In this document: positions 1 to 11,540 of the stretch, piece by piece
How positions within the stretch are numbered: position 1 is the first letter of the stretch
Layout of the letters: each line of letters starts with the position of its first letter
Assembly (NCBI GenBank): GCA_028583605.1
Contig: CM053337.1
Location: forward strand, 16,679,664-16,743,663
Length of the DNA stretch: 64,000 bases
Reading direction: 5' to 3'
Source of the DNA: Dastarcus helophoroides
Lineage: Eukaryota > Arthropoda > Insecta > Coleoptera > Bothrideridae
Program-made: the position numbers and the translations under genes
The notes under the pieces: model-generated
The model's database searches: none
Told to the model about the DNA's origin: nothing
Seen by the model: only the letters and a program-made list of their open reading frames with translations

Positions 1-3000
1 TCCGGGTTACTCGCTTAAACGAGCGTCAAATCTCCAAGTTACTTGCTTAAGCCAGCGTTGATGTCTCTTTTCGACCATTAAAATTACCACAATTTAGCGC
101 AAATTCGTCATGTTTTCAAGGTCTTGATTCAACGGGTAATATTCTGCCATTTTATTCGATTACGCGAGCTATAATTTGTCGACTACAATAACAAAACATG
201 TGTGAAAAAGATTGGAGAATGCGGTGGTGTGTGGTTTGTTTTGACACAATCTGTCACAAATTCTGGATTATTCGTCCAAATAAACATCGAAATTTCCGGA
301 TTACTCATTTAAACAGCGTCGAAATCTCCGGGTTACTCGCTTAAACGAGCGTCGAAATCTCCAGGTTACTCGCTTAAACGAGCGTTGAAATTTCCGGGTG
401 CATCGCTTAAACGAGCGTCGAAATCTCCAGGCTACTCGCTTAAACGAGCGTCGAAATCTCCAGATTACTCGCTTAAACGAGCGTCAAAATCTCCGGGTTC
501 ATCGCTTAGACAAGCGTCGAAATCTCCGGGGTCATCGCTTAAACGAACGTCGAAATCTCCGGGTTACTTGCTTAAATGAGCGTCGAAATCTCCGGGTTAC
601 TCGCTTAAACGAGCGTCGAAATCTCCAGGCTACTCGCTTAAACAAGCGTCGAAATCCCCAGATTACTCGCTTAAACGAGCGTCGAAATCTCCGGGTTCAT
701 CGCTTAGACAAGCGTCGAAATCTCCGGGTTACTTGCTTAAATAAGCATCGAAATCTCCGGGTTACCCGCTTAAACGAGCGTCGAAATCTCCAGGCTACTC
801 GCTTAAACAAGCGTCGAAATCCCCAGATTACTCGCTTAAACGAGCGTCGAAATCTCCGGGTTCATCGCTTAGACAAGCGTCGAAATCTCCGGGTTCATCG
901 CTTAAACGAGCGTCGAAATCTCCGGGTTACTCGCTTAAACGAGCGTCGAAATCTCCGGGTTACTCGCTTAAACGACTGTCGAAATCTCCAAGTTACTCGC
1001 TTATGCCAGCGTTGATGTCTCTTTTCGACCATTAAAATCACCACAATTTAGCGCAAATTCGTCATGTTTTCAAGGTCTTGATTCAACGGGTAATATTCTG
1101 CCATAATATCCGATTACGCCAGCTATAATTTGTCGACTACAATAACAAAACAAATATGTGAAAAAGTTTGGAGAATGCGGTGGTGTGTGGTTTGTTTTGA
1201 TTCAATCTGTCACAAATTTTGGATTATTCGTCCAAATAAACATCGAAATTTCCGGATTACTAATTGAAACAGCGTCGAAATCTCCGGGTTACTCGCTTAA
1301 ACGAGCGTCGAAATCTCCGGATTCATCGCTTAAACGAGCGTCGAAATCTCTAGGTTACTGGCTTAAACGAGCGTCGAAATCTCCGGGTTCGTTGCTTAAA
1401 CGAGCGTCGAAATCTCCAGGTTACTCGCTTAAACGAGCGTCGAAATCTCCGAGTTACTCGCTTAAGCCAGCGTTCATGTCTCTTGTTGACCATTAAAATC
1501 ACCACAATTTAGCGCAAATTCGTCACGTTTTCAAGTTCTTGATTAAACGGGTAATATTCTGCCATATTATTCCTTTACGCGAGTTCTAATTTGTCGACTA
1601 CAATAACAAAACAAATATGTGAAAAAATTTGGAGAATGTGGTGGTGTGTGGTTTGTTTTGACACAATCTGTCACAAATTCTGGATTATTAGCCCAAATAA
1701 ACATCGAAACCTACGAACTACTCGCTTAAATGAGCGTTGAGTTGTCTAGGTTATTCGCGTTAACACGCGTCAAAATCTCCGGGTTCATCGCTTAAACGAG
1801 CGTCGAAATCTTCGGGTTACTCGCTCAAACGATCGTCGAAATCTCCAAGTTACTCGCTTAAGCCAGCGTTGATGTCTCTTTTTGACCATTAAAATCACCA
1901 CAATTTCGCGCAAATTCGTCACATTTTCAAGTTCTTGATTAAACGGGTAAAATTCTGCCATATTATTCGATTACGCGAGGTCTAATTTGTTGACTACAAT
2001 AACAAAACAAATATGAAAAAAAGTTGGGAGAATGTGGTAGTGCGTGGTTTATTTTGACACAATATGTCACAAATTCTGGATTATTCCCCTAAATAAACAT
2101 CGAAATCTACGGGCTACTCGCTTAAATGAGCGTCGAAATCTCCAGGCTACTCGCTTAAACAAGCGTCGAAATCCCCAGATTACTCGCTTAAACGAGCGTC
2201 GAAATCTCCGGGTTCATCGCTTAGACAAGCGTCGAAATCTCCGGGTTACTTGCTTAAATAAGCGTCGAAATCTCCGGGTTACCCGCTTAAACGAGCGTCG
2301 AAATCTCCAGGCTACTCGCTTAAACAAGCGTCGAAATCCCCAGATTACTCGCTTAAACGAGCGTCGAAATCTCCGGGTTTATCGCTTAAAAGAGCGTCGA
2401 AATCTCCAGGTTACTCGCTTAAAACGAGCGTCGAAATCTCCGGGTTACTCGTTTAAACGAGCGTCGAAATCTCCGGGTTTATCGCCTAAAAGAGCGTCGA
2501 AATCTTCGGGTTCATCGCTTAAACGAGCGTCGAAATCTCCGGGTTACTCGCTTAAACGAGCGTCGAAATCTCCGAGCAACTCGTTTAAGCCAGCGTTGAT
2601 ATCTCTTTTTCACCATTAAAACCACCACAATTTGGCGCAAATTCGTCACGTTTTCAAGTTCTTGATTAAACGGATAATATTCTGCCATATTATTTGATTA
2701 AGCGAGTTCTAATTTGACGACTACAATAACAAAACAAATACGTGAAAAAGTTTGGAGAATGTGATAGTGTGTGGTTTGTTTTGACACAATATGTCACAAA
2801 TTCTGGATTATTCGCCCAAATAAACATCGAAATCTACAGGCTACTCGCTTGAATGAGCGTTGAGTTGTCTGGGTTATTCGCTTTAACACACGTCAAAATC
2901 TTCGGATTCATCGCTTAAACGAGCATCGAAATCTCCGGGTTCATCGCTTAAACGAGCGTCGAAATCTTCGGGTTACTCGCTTAAACGATCGTCGAAATCT

Positions 3001-4130
3001 CCAAGTTACTCGCTTAAGCCAGCGTTGATGTCTCTTTTTGACCATTAAAATCACCACAATTTAGCGCAAATTCGTCACGTTTTCAAGTTCTTGATTAAAC
3101 GAGTAATATTCTGCCATATTATTCGATTACGCGAGTTCTAATTTGTCGACTACAATAACAAAACAAATACGTGAAAAAGTTTAGAGAATATGGTAGTGTG
3201 TGGTTTGTTTTGACACAATATGTCACAAATTCTGGATTATTCGCCCAAATAAACATCGAAATCTACGCGTTACTTGCTTAAATGAGCTTTGAGTTGTCTG
3301 GGTTATTCGCTTTAACACGCGTCGAAATCTCCGGGTTACTCGCTTAAACGAGCGTCGAAATCTCTAGGCTACTCGCTTAAATGAACGTCGAAATCTCCGA
3401 ATTCATCGCTTAAACGAGCGTCGAAATTTCCGGATTCATCGCTTAAACGAGTGTCGAAATTTCCAGGTTACTGGCTTACACGAGCGTCGAAATCTCCAGG
3501 TTCGTTGCTTAAACGAGCGTAGAAATCTCCAGGTTACTCGCTTAAACGAGCGTCGAAATCTCCGAGTTACTCGCTTAAGCCAGCGTTGATGTCTCTTTTC
3601 GACCATTAAAATCACCACAATTTAACGCAAATTCATCATGTTTTCAAGTTCTTGATTCAACGGGTAATATTCTACCATATTATTCGATTACGTGAGTTCT
3701 AATTTGTCGACTACAATAACAAAACAAATATGTAAAAAAGTTTGGAGAATGTGATATTGTGTGCTTTGTTTTGACACAGTATGACACAAATTTTGGATCG
3801 AACTCTACGGGCTACTCGCTTAAATGAGCGTTGAGTTGTTCGGGTTATTTGCTTAAACGAGCGTCGAAATCTCCGGGTTATTCGCTTAAACGAGCGTCGA
3901 AATCTCCGGGTTATTCGCCTAAACAAGCGTCTAAATCTCCGCGTTACTCACGCAACATTAGATCATTGAAATCTCCGGTTTACTCGCTTAAACGTGCGTC
4001 GAAATCTCCGAGCTACTCGCTTAAGCCAGCGTTGATGTCTCCGGGTTACAATTCTTCTCGAGCATTAAAATCACCCCAGTTTAGTGCAAATTCGTCACGT
4101 TGATTAAACGAGTAACATTCCGCCGTATTA
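1..4130 (-). repeat. Satellite family A: 33-bp units with a fixed spacer
   Basis: Blocks of a 33-bp unit, read on the plus strand as TCGAAATCTCCGGGTTAC followed by TCGCTTAAACGAGCG, alternate with a conserved non-tandem spacer. The spacer start (CAGCGTTGATG or a close variant) recurs at about 53, 1007, 1468, 1864, 2591, 3020, 3581 and 4027. Spacing is 954, 461, 396, 727, 429, 561 and 446 bp, and most differences are multiples of 33. The unit contains an inverted repeat (CTCG, six bases, CGAG). Strand is given as minus because the unit is the reverse complement of the family B unit. The last spacer (from 4027) is degraded and marks the array edge; the left end runs off the window. Open frames of up to 205 codons here come from a stop-free 33-bp period and are not evidence of a gene. 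Confidence 0.95.
53..286 (-). repeat. Family A spacer segment (first complete copy)
   Basis: This non-tandem segment runs from CAGCGTTGATGTCTC to AATAAACATCG and separates the blocks of 33-bp units. It carries recognisable landmarks: ACCATTAAAATCACCACAA (or close), GCGCAAATTCGTCA, TTTGTCGACTACAATAAC and GACACAAT.TGTCACAAATT. Further copies start near 1007, 1468, 1864, 2591, 3020 and 3581. The copy at 3581 lost its right end (about 25 bp), and the copy at 4027 is truncated and diverged. The near-constant length against the variable 33-bp blocks shows that slippage acts on the short units only. No function is recognised. Confidence 0.85.
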
Positions 4131-4674
4131 GATTGGGTTAACTCTAATTTGCCGACTAAATTAACAAAACGTTAACCCGTCGTGTTAGTTTCGTCTTTAG
4201 TTGTAAAATTCTTTCAATTGCGATCTTATTAGATTGTCAAAGAGTTTAGGAAGCCACTTCGTCTCGTTTTCACTTTCGTTGGATGGCGATGCGCTAGTTT
4301 GCATGAGTGAACTGTGAAAAAAAGATGCGTCATTTCAGCGGCTCGTTGAAGCGAAACAGAGATTCTCCCATTGTTTCTTTCACGTTTTAGTCGTTTTTCG
4401 CCACGGAATATCGCTTGCACGACACAACAAATCATGCATTACGTAACGAGAAAAATCCAGTGGTGTAAGCTCCTGAAAACAATTTATATCTAACAATTCG
4501 GGCCTTGAACTCGAAATCTAGATTTTTTATTATGTAGACTTTTAGAAATTTAGTTGTCTTAAAATTTTCAGGAAATTTTGCATTTAAACACGTTTAAGAA
4601 TCAATTTTAAGATTATTTAAAAAATTTACGAAATTTTCAGGTAATATTAAAACTAAAAATGCAGAAAATTTCAG

Positions 4675-4710
4675 TTGGTCGCTTGAGCAGGCGTCGAAGT
4701 CTCCAAGTTT
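4675..4710 (-). repeat. Isolated family A/B 33-bp unit
   Basis: A single diverged copy, TCGCTTGAGCAGGCG followed by TCGAAGTCTCCAAGTTT, in the family A orientation. It lies about 550 bp outside the family A array, with no second copy beside it. TCGCTT, GCGTCGAA and TCTCC line up with the array unit. It may be an array remnant or a dispersed copy; compare 50328-50361 and 57055-57087. Confidence 0.7.
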
Positions 4711-5139
4711 TTCGTCTTCGAAAGCCCAAAATTTCCATTAAATCGCGCAAAGGTTTGCAATTAACGTAACGTGACGGCTTTTTGGGTGATCGATCGGCCA
4801 CTGGGGCACCGTGCGAAACACGTTTTCCCACTGAAGTGAAAGTCGTCGAGCTTTAACGACCGCTAATGGAGATGATTTTTCGTGTGTCACAGCCATCAAA
4901 TCTTCTGCACGAGCATCGGGCCGCAAAGGCCAAACGATGCTAAATTAATAGGCACTTTGATTTCCTCGAGTTAAATGTGAAAGGTCGAACGGGGTCAGGC
5001 GTCGGTTCGATTATGTAAAAAGGTGACAAGTCGCGGAGTAATACACGTATACGCACCGGTTAAGTGTACTTTATACGTTGCACGATCTTTTTACCATGCG
5101 ATGGGTTCGGATAAAAGTGAAGCGGAACCCGAGGCCATC

Positions 5140-5166
5140 GCCGCCGCCGCCGCCGCCGCCGCCGCG
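5140..5166. repeat. (GCC)9 microsatellite
   Basis: Nine GCC repeats in an otherwise AT-rich setting, flanked by ATCG on both sides. The run would encode polyglycine on the minus strand, but no coding context is recognised. Confidence 0.9.
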
Positions 5167-8100
5167 ATCGTGAAAGTGATACATTCCTGAATAAGGGGTT
5201 AGCGTGCGATTGAGATTATATCTCGTTCGGCGGAGTTTTGATGAGGTTGGAAGGCTCTTCACATGATTAACTCGATTATTACCGTCGTGGCGTTTTCGAT
5301 CAAACAAACGTTTTCCTGCTTCTAGTCGAAGTCACATTCGCTCTCGAACGGAGACACAACCGGCCGATGGAAGTCCTTGGTTTCAGTTGCAGGCGACCTT
5401 GCAACGTAGATAGAGCTTGGTAATATTTTCCAATCGTTCACATTTAAATGCATATTTCGATTTATATTACCTTGTTAGGATGTAAAAGCTGATGGTATCG
5501 AGTGTAGGCGAATTAGCTTATGACATAACTCATTTGTCAATTTCATTTAAAAACCGTAACTAATACGTTGAATGGATAACCAGGATCTTAGGCGAAATCT
5601 AACTTGGAGATTTCAACGCTCGTGAAAGCGAGCAACTCGGAGATCTCGATGACAGTGAAGACAACTAACCTGGAGATTCCGACGCTTGTAAAAGCAAGCA
5701 ACTCGGAGATCTCGATGATGGTAAAAGCAACTAATCTGGAGATTTCGACGCTTATAAAGGCGAGCAACTCGGAGATTTCGACGCTCGTAAAAGCGAGTAA
5801 CTCGGAGATTTCGATGATGGCGCAGACAACTAACCTGGAGATTTCGACGCTCATATAAGCGAGCAACTCGCAGATTACGATGATGATTGATGATGAAATT
5901 TCGACGCCCGCGTTTACAATAGAAAGAAGAAGTGTTTATTTGTAAATTTTGATTTTAATTCAGAGTTTTCAATTTTTAGTTGAAATTCGTCTATTTCTCA
6001 AAATTTCTATATTCTCCTCAAAATTAATCTAATTTTCGAAATTCCGACTTTTTCTTTGATGTTCGCCTTTTTTCCATATTTTGATTCTTTTCTGTATTCG
6101 TCTTTTTTTTTGCTATTTTTAAGCCAGGACTTTATGTGAAATCTTACTTGGAGATTTCAACGCTCGAAAAGCAAGCAATTGAGATATCTCGATGATGGTA
6201 AAGATAACTAACCTGCAGATTTCGATACTCGTAAAAGCGAGCAACTCGGAGACCTCAATGATGGTAAAGACAATTCAATTAACCTGGAAATTTCGACGCC
6301 CTCATTTATAATAAAAAGAAGTGTTTATTTGTGATTTTTGATTTTTTTTAATTCGGAATTTTCAGTTTTTATTTAAAAGACAACTAACCTGGAGATTTCG
6401 ACGCTCGCAAAAGCGAGCAACTCGCAGATTTCGATGATGGTAAAGACAAGTAACCTGGAGATTTCGACGCTCGTAAAAGCGAGCAACTCGGAGATTTCGA
6501 TGATGGTAAAGACAATTAACCTGGAAATTTCGACGCCCATATTTATAACAAAAAGAAAAAGTGTTCATTTGTATTTTTTTTTAAAACGAATTTTTCAATT
6601 TTTGTTAACATTCGGATATTTCTCCAAATTTCAGTATTTCTTTCAAAATTAATATTTTTTCAAAATTCCGATTTTTTCTTTGATGTTCGTCTTTTTTCTC
6701 CTATTTCGATTTTTTCGAAATTTGCCTTTTTTTGCTCTTCTTAAGCCAGGATTTAATGTGAAATCTAATTTGGAGATTTCAACGCTCGTAAAAGCGAGCA
6801 ACTCGGAGATTTCGATGATGGTAAAGACAACTAACCTGGAGATTTCGACGCTCGTAAAAGCGAGCAACTCGCAAATTTCGATGATAGTAGTAAAGACAAG
6901 TAACCTGGAGATTTCGAGGCTCGTAAAAGCGAGCAACTCGGAGATATCGATGATGGTGAAGACAACTAACCTGGAGATTTCGACGCTCGCAAAAGCGAGC
7001 AACTCGCAGATTTCGATGATGGTAAAGACAACTAACCTGGAGATTTCGACGCTCGTAAAAGCGAGCAACTCGGAGATTTCGATGATGGTAAAGACAATTA
7101 ACCTGGAGAGTTCGATGCTCGTAAAAGCGAGTCACTCGGAGATCTCGGTGATGGTAAAGACAATTAACCTGGAAATTTCGACTCCCAAATTTATAATAAA
7201 AAGAAGAAAGGTTTATTTGTGAATTTTGATTTTTTTTTAATTCGGAATTTTCAATTTTTCCTTAACATTCGGATATTTCTTAAAATTTCAATATTTTCCT
7301 CAAAATTAATCTTGTTTTCGAAATTTTCACTTTTTTTTCGATGCTGTTCTTAAACCGAATTTTATGCGAAATCTAACTTGGAGATTTCAATGCTCGTAAA
7401 AGTCAGCAACTCGGAGATCTCGATGATGGTAAAGACAAGTAACCTGGAGATTTCGACGCTCGTAAAAGCGAGCAACTCGGAGATTTCAATGATGGTGAAG
7501 ACAACTAACTTAGAGAATTCGACGCTCGTAAAAGCTTGCAACTCGGAGATCTTGATGATGGTAAAGACAATTTACCTGGAAATTTCGACACCCACATTTA
7601 TAATAAAAAGAAGAAGTGTTTATTACTAAATTTTGATTTCTTTTTAATTCTGAATTTCCAATTTTTCCTCAACATTGGGATATTTCTCAAAATTTCGTTA
7701 TTTTTCTCAAAATTAATCTTTTTTTTCGAAATTTTGACTTTTTCTCCGATGTTGACCTTTTTCCTCCATATTTCGATTTTTTGCGAAATCTAACTTGGAG
7801 ATTTCAATGCTGGTAAAAGCAAGCAACTGGGAGATCTCGATGATGATGAAGAGAACTGACCTGGTGATTTTGACGTTCGTAAAAGCGAAAAACTCGGAGA
7901 TCTCGATGATGGCGAAGACAATTAACTTGGAGATTCAACGTTCGCACGAGCAACTCGGAGATTTCGACGCCCGTAAAAGCGAGAAACTCGGAGACCTCGA
8001 TGATAGTGAAAACAACTAACCTGGAGATTTCGACGCTCGTAAAAGCGGGCAACTCGGAGATTTCGATGATGGTGAAGACAATTAACCTGGAGACTTCGAC

Positions 8101-9355
8101 GCCCACATTTATAATGAAAAGAAGAAGTGTTTATTTGTAAATTTTGATTTGTTTTAATTCAGAATTTTCAATTTTTATTTAAAATTTGTCTATTTCTTAA
8201 AATTTTAATGTTTTTCTCAAAATTTCAATATTTTTTTCAAAATTTCAATATTTTTCTCAAAATTAATCCTTTGTTCGAAATTCTGACTTTTTCTTCGATA
8301 TTGGCCTTTTTTCTCCATATTTCGATTTTTTTTCCAAAATTCGTTTTTTTTTTGCTATTCTTAAACCAGATTTTTTGCGAAATCTAATTTGGAGATTTCA
8401 ATGCTCGTAAAAGCGAGCAACTGGGAGATCTCGATGATGATGATGAAGAGAACTGACCTGGTGATTTTGACGTTCGTAAAAGCGAAAAACTCGGAGATCT
8501 CGATGATGGCAAAGACAACTAACCTGGAGATTCAACGTTCGTACGAGCAACTCGGAGATTTCGACGCCTGTAAAAGCGAGAAACTCGGAGATCTCGATGA
8601 TAGTGAAAACAACTAACCTGGAGATTTCGACGCTCGTAAAAGCGGGCAACTCGGAGATCTCGATGATGGTGAAGACAACTAACCTGGAGATTCGACGTTC
8701 GTACGAGCAACTCGGAGATTTCGACGCCTGTAAAAGCGAGAAACTCGGAGATCTCGATGATAGTGAAAACAACTAACCTGGAGATTTCGACGCTCGTAAA
8801 AGCGGGCAACTCGGAGATTTTGATGATGGGGAAGACAATTAACCTGGAGATTTCAACGCTCGTAAAAGCGGGCAACTCGGAGATTTCGATGATGGTGAAG
8901 ACAATTAACCTGGAGACTTTGACGCCCATATTTATAATGAAAAGAAGAAGTGTTTATTTGTAAATTTTGATTTGTTTTAATTCAGAATTTTCAATTTTTA
9001 TTTAAAATTTGTCTATTTCTTAAAATTTTAATGTTTTTCTGAAAATTTCAATATTTTTCTCAAAATTTCAATATTTTTCTCAAAATTAATCTTTTGTTCG
9101 AAATTCTGACTTTTTCTTCGATATTGGCCTTTTTTCTCCATATTTCGATTTTTTTCCAAAATTCGTCTTTTTTTTGCTATTCTTAAACCAGATTTTATGC
9201 GAAATCTAACTTGGAGATTTCAATGATCGTAAAAGCGAGCAACTGGGTGATCTCGATGATAGTGAAGATAACTAACCTGGTGATTTCGACGTTCGTAAAA
9301 GCGAAAAACTCGGAGATCTCGATGATGGCAAAGACAACTAACCTGGAGATTCAAC

Positions 9356-9367
9356 GTTCGTACGAAC
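9356..9367. repeat. Perfect 12-bp palindrome in a shortened family B unit
   Basis: GTTCGTACGAAC reads the same on both strands. It arises where a family B half-a unit lost five bases, so the usual stem-loop (GCTCG, six bases, CGAGC) became a loopless palindrome. A second perfect copy lies at 10832-10843. Near-perfect copies (GTTCGTACGAGC, or GTTCGCACGAGC in one module) occur in the modules starting near 7783, 8377 and 10608. Confidence 0.8.
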
Positions 9368-10404
9368 AACTCGGAGATTTCGACGTCCGTAAAAGCGAGA
9401 AACTCGGAGATTTCGATGATGGGGAAGACAACTAACCTGGAGATTTCGACGCTCGTAAAAGCGGGCAACTCAGAGATTTCGATTTCGATGATGGGGAAGA
9501 CAACTAACCTGGAGATTTCGACGCTCGTAACAGCGGGCAACTCGGAGATTTCGACGATGGGGAAGACAATTAACCTGGAGATTTCGACGCTCGTAAAAGC
9601 GAGCAACTCGGAGATTTCGATGATGGTGAAGACAATTAACCTGGAGAGTTCGACGCTCGTAAAAGCGAGCCACTCGGAGATCTCGGTGATGGTAAAGACA
9701 ATTAACCTGGAAATTTCGACTCCCAAATTTGTAATAAAAAGAAGAAAGGTTTATTTGTGAATTTTGATTTTTTCTTAATTCGGAATTTTCAATTTTTCCT
9801 TAACATTCGGATATTTCTCAAAATTTCAATATTTTTCTCAAAATTAATCTTGTTTTCGAAATTTTCACTTTTTTTCGTTGCTGACATTTCTTCTCTATAT
9901 TTCGATTTTTTCCAAAATTAGTCTTTTTTTTGCTATTCTTAAACCAAATTTTATGCGAAATCTAACTTGGAGATTTCAATGCTCGTAAAAGTTAGCAACT
10001 CGGAGATCTCGATGATGGTAAAGACAAGTAACCTGGAGATTTCGACGCTCGTAAAAGCGGGCAACTCAGAGATTTCGATTTCGATGATGGGAAAGACAAC
10101 TAACCTGGAGATTTCGACGCTCGTAACAGTGGGCAACTCGGAGATTTCGACGATGGGGAAGATAATTAACTTGGAGATTTCGACGCTCGTAAAAGCGGGC
10201 AACTCGGAGATTTCGATGATGGGGAAGACAATTAACCTGGAGATTTCGACGCTCGTAAAAGCGGGCAACTCGGAGATTTCGATGATGGTGAAGCCAATTA
10301 ACCTGGAGACTTCGACGCCCACATTTATAATGAAAAGAAGAAGTGTTTATTTGTAAATTTTGATTTGTTTTAATTCAGAATTTTCAATTTTTATTTAAAA
10401 TTTT

Positions 10405-10503
10405 AATGTTTTTCTCAAAATTTCAATATTTTTCTCAAAATTTCAATATTTTTCTCAAAATTTCAATATTTTTCTCGAAATTTCAATATTTTTCTCAAAA
10501 TTA
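10405..10503 (+). repeat. 20-bp tandem run inside a family B linker
   Basis: About five copies of TTTTTCTCAAAATTTCAATA in a row. Most other linkers of this array hold one to three copies at the same place, so this is a local expansion. The word is close to the family D monomer. Confidence 0.85.
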
Positions 10504-11250
10504 ATTTTTTGTTCGAAATTTTGACTTTTTCCCCGATGTTGGCCTTTTTCCTTCATATTTCGATTTTTTTTCAAAATTCGTCTTTTTTTTGCTATTCTTA
10601 AACCAGCAAAAAAAAAGCAAGCAACTGAGAGATCTCGATGGTGATGAAGAGAACTGATCTGGCGATTTCGACGATCGTAAAAGCGAAAAACTCGCAGATC
10701 TCGATGATGGCGAAGACAACTAGCCTAAAGATTCAACGTTCGTACGAGAAACTCGGAGATTTCGACGTTCGTAAAAGCGAAAAACTCGGAGATCTCGATG
10801 ATGGCAAAGACAACTAACCTGGAGATTCAACGTTCGTACGAACAACTTGGAGATTTCGACGCCCGTAAAAGCGAGCAACTCGGAGATCTCAATGATAGTG
10901 AAAACAACTAACCTGGAGATTTCGACGCTTGTAAAAGCGGGCAACTCAGAGATTTCGATTTCGATGATGGAAAAGACAACTAACCTAGAGATTCAACGTT
11001 CGTACGAGCAACTCGGAGATTTCGACGCCTGCTAAAGCGAGAAACTCGGAGATTTCGATGATAGTGAAAACAACTAAACTGGAGATTTCGACGCTCGTGA
11101 AAGCGAGCAACTCAGAGATTTCGATGATGGGGAAGACAATTAACCTGGAGATTTCGACGCCCGTAAAAGCTGGCAATTCGGAGATTTCGATGATGGCGAA
11201 GACAATTAACCTGGAGACTTCGACGCCCACATTTATAATGAAAAGAAGAA

Positions 11251-11540
11251 GTGTTTATTTGTAAATTTTGATTTGTTTTAATTCCGAATTTTTATTTTTT
11301 ATTCAAAATTTGTCTATTTCTTAAAATTTTATTATTTTTCTCAAAATTTCAATATTTTTCTCAAAATTTCAATATTTTTCTCAAAATTTCAATATTTTTC
11401 TCAAAATTTCAATATTTTTCTCAAAATTTCAAATATTTTTCTCAAAATTAACCTTTTTTCGAAATTCTCACTTTTTCTTTGGTGTGCGCTTTTTTTCTCC
11501 ATATTTCGCGTTTTTCTCGAAATTCGTCTTTTTTTTTGCT
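11251..11540 (+). repeat. Final T-rich linker of array 1, with a 20-bp run
   Basis: This linker follows the last module tail. Five to six copies of the 20-bp word TTTTTCTCAAAATTTCAATA occupy about 11325-11455. After that come the usual linker words (CTCCATATTTCG, TTTTTTTTGCTATTC), then the sequence leaves the satellite at about 11540 instead of starting another module. Confidence 0.85.

Larger units (their letters stand above)
4131..5591. other. Unique island 1, no gene recognised
   Basis: Mixed-composition DNA between family A and family B, which face opposite ways. It holds one isolated 33-bp satellite unit (4675-4710) and a GCC trinucleotide run (5140-5166). Open frames of 60-78 codons on the minus strand (for example 5071-5307, with a run of glycines produced by the GCC run) have no recognisable domain, and I treat them as chance. 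The stretch 4500-4680 is AT-rich and carries short AAATTT words like those in the T-rich arrays. Confidence 0.6.
5592..11250 (+). repeat. Satellite family B, array 1 (66-bp dimers in modules)
   Basis: Modules begin with GCGAAATCTAACTTGGAG (or a close variant) near 5592, 6137, 6759, 7366, 7783, 8377, 9199 and 9955, plus one headless module near 10608. Each module has a conserved head, a run of 66-bp dimers, a conserved tail and a T-rich linker. Dimer half a is GACGCTCGTAAAAGCGAG then CAACTCGGAGATTTC. Half b is GATGATGGTAAAGACAAC then TAACCTGGAGATTTC. The tail ends in ACATTTATAATAAAAAGAAG. Modules at 7783, 8377, 9199 and the headless one contain a 28-bp variant of half a that shifts the reading frame. 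This, together with open frames on both strands, argues against coding. Confidence 0.95.

Noticed and set aside
398..1015. 205-codon frame with an 11-residue repeat (Arg-Asn-Leu-Arg-Val-Thr-Arg-Leu-Asn-Glu-Arg)
   Set aside because: The 33-bp period is divisible by three and lacks stops, so several frames stay open. The spacer closes them in every module, and one-base indels occur without consequence.
1..4130. CRISPR-like array (33-bp repeats with internal dyad)
   Set aside because: There are no unique spacers between units, units abut directly, the context is eukaryotic, and no cas-like genes are present.
5071..5307. Polyglycine-containing minus-strand frame
   Set aside because: The glycines are the GCC microsatellite. 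The remainder has no recognisable domain or splice context.
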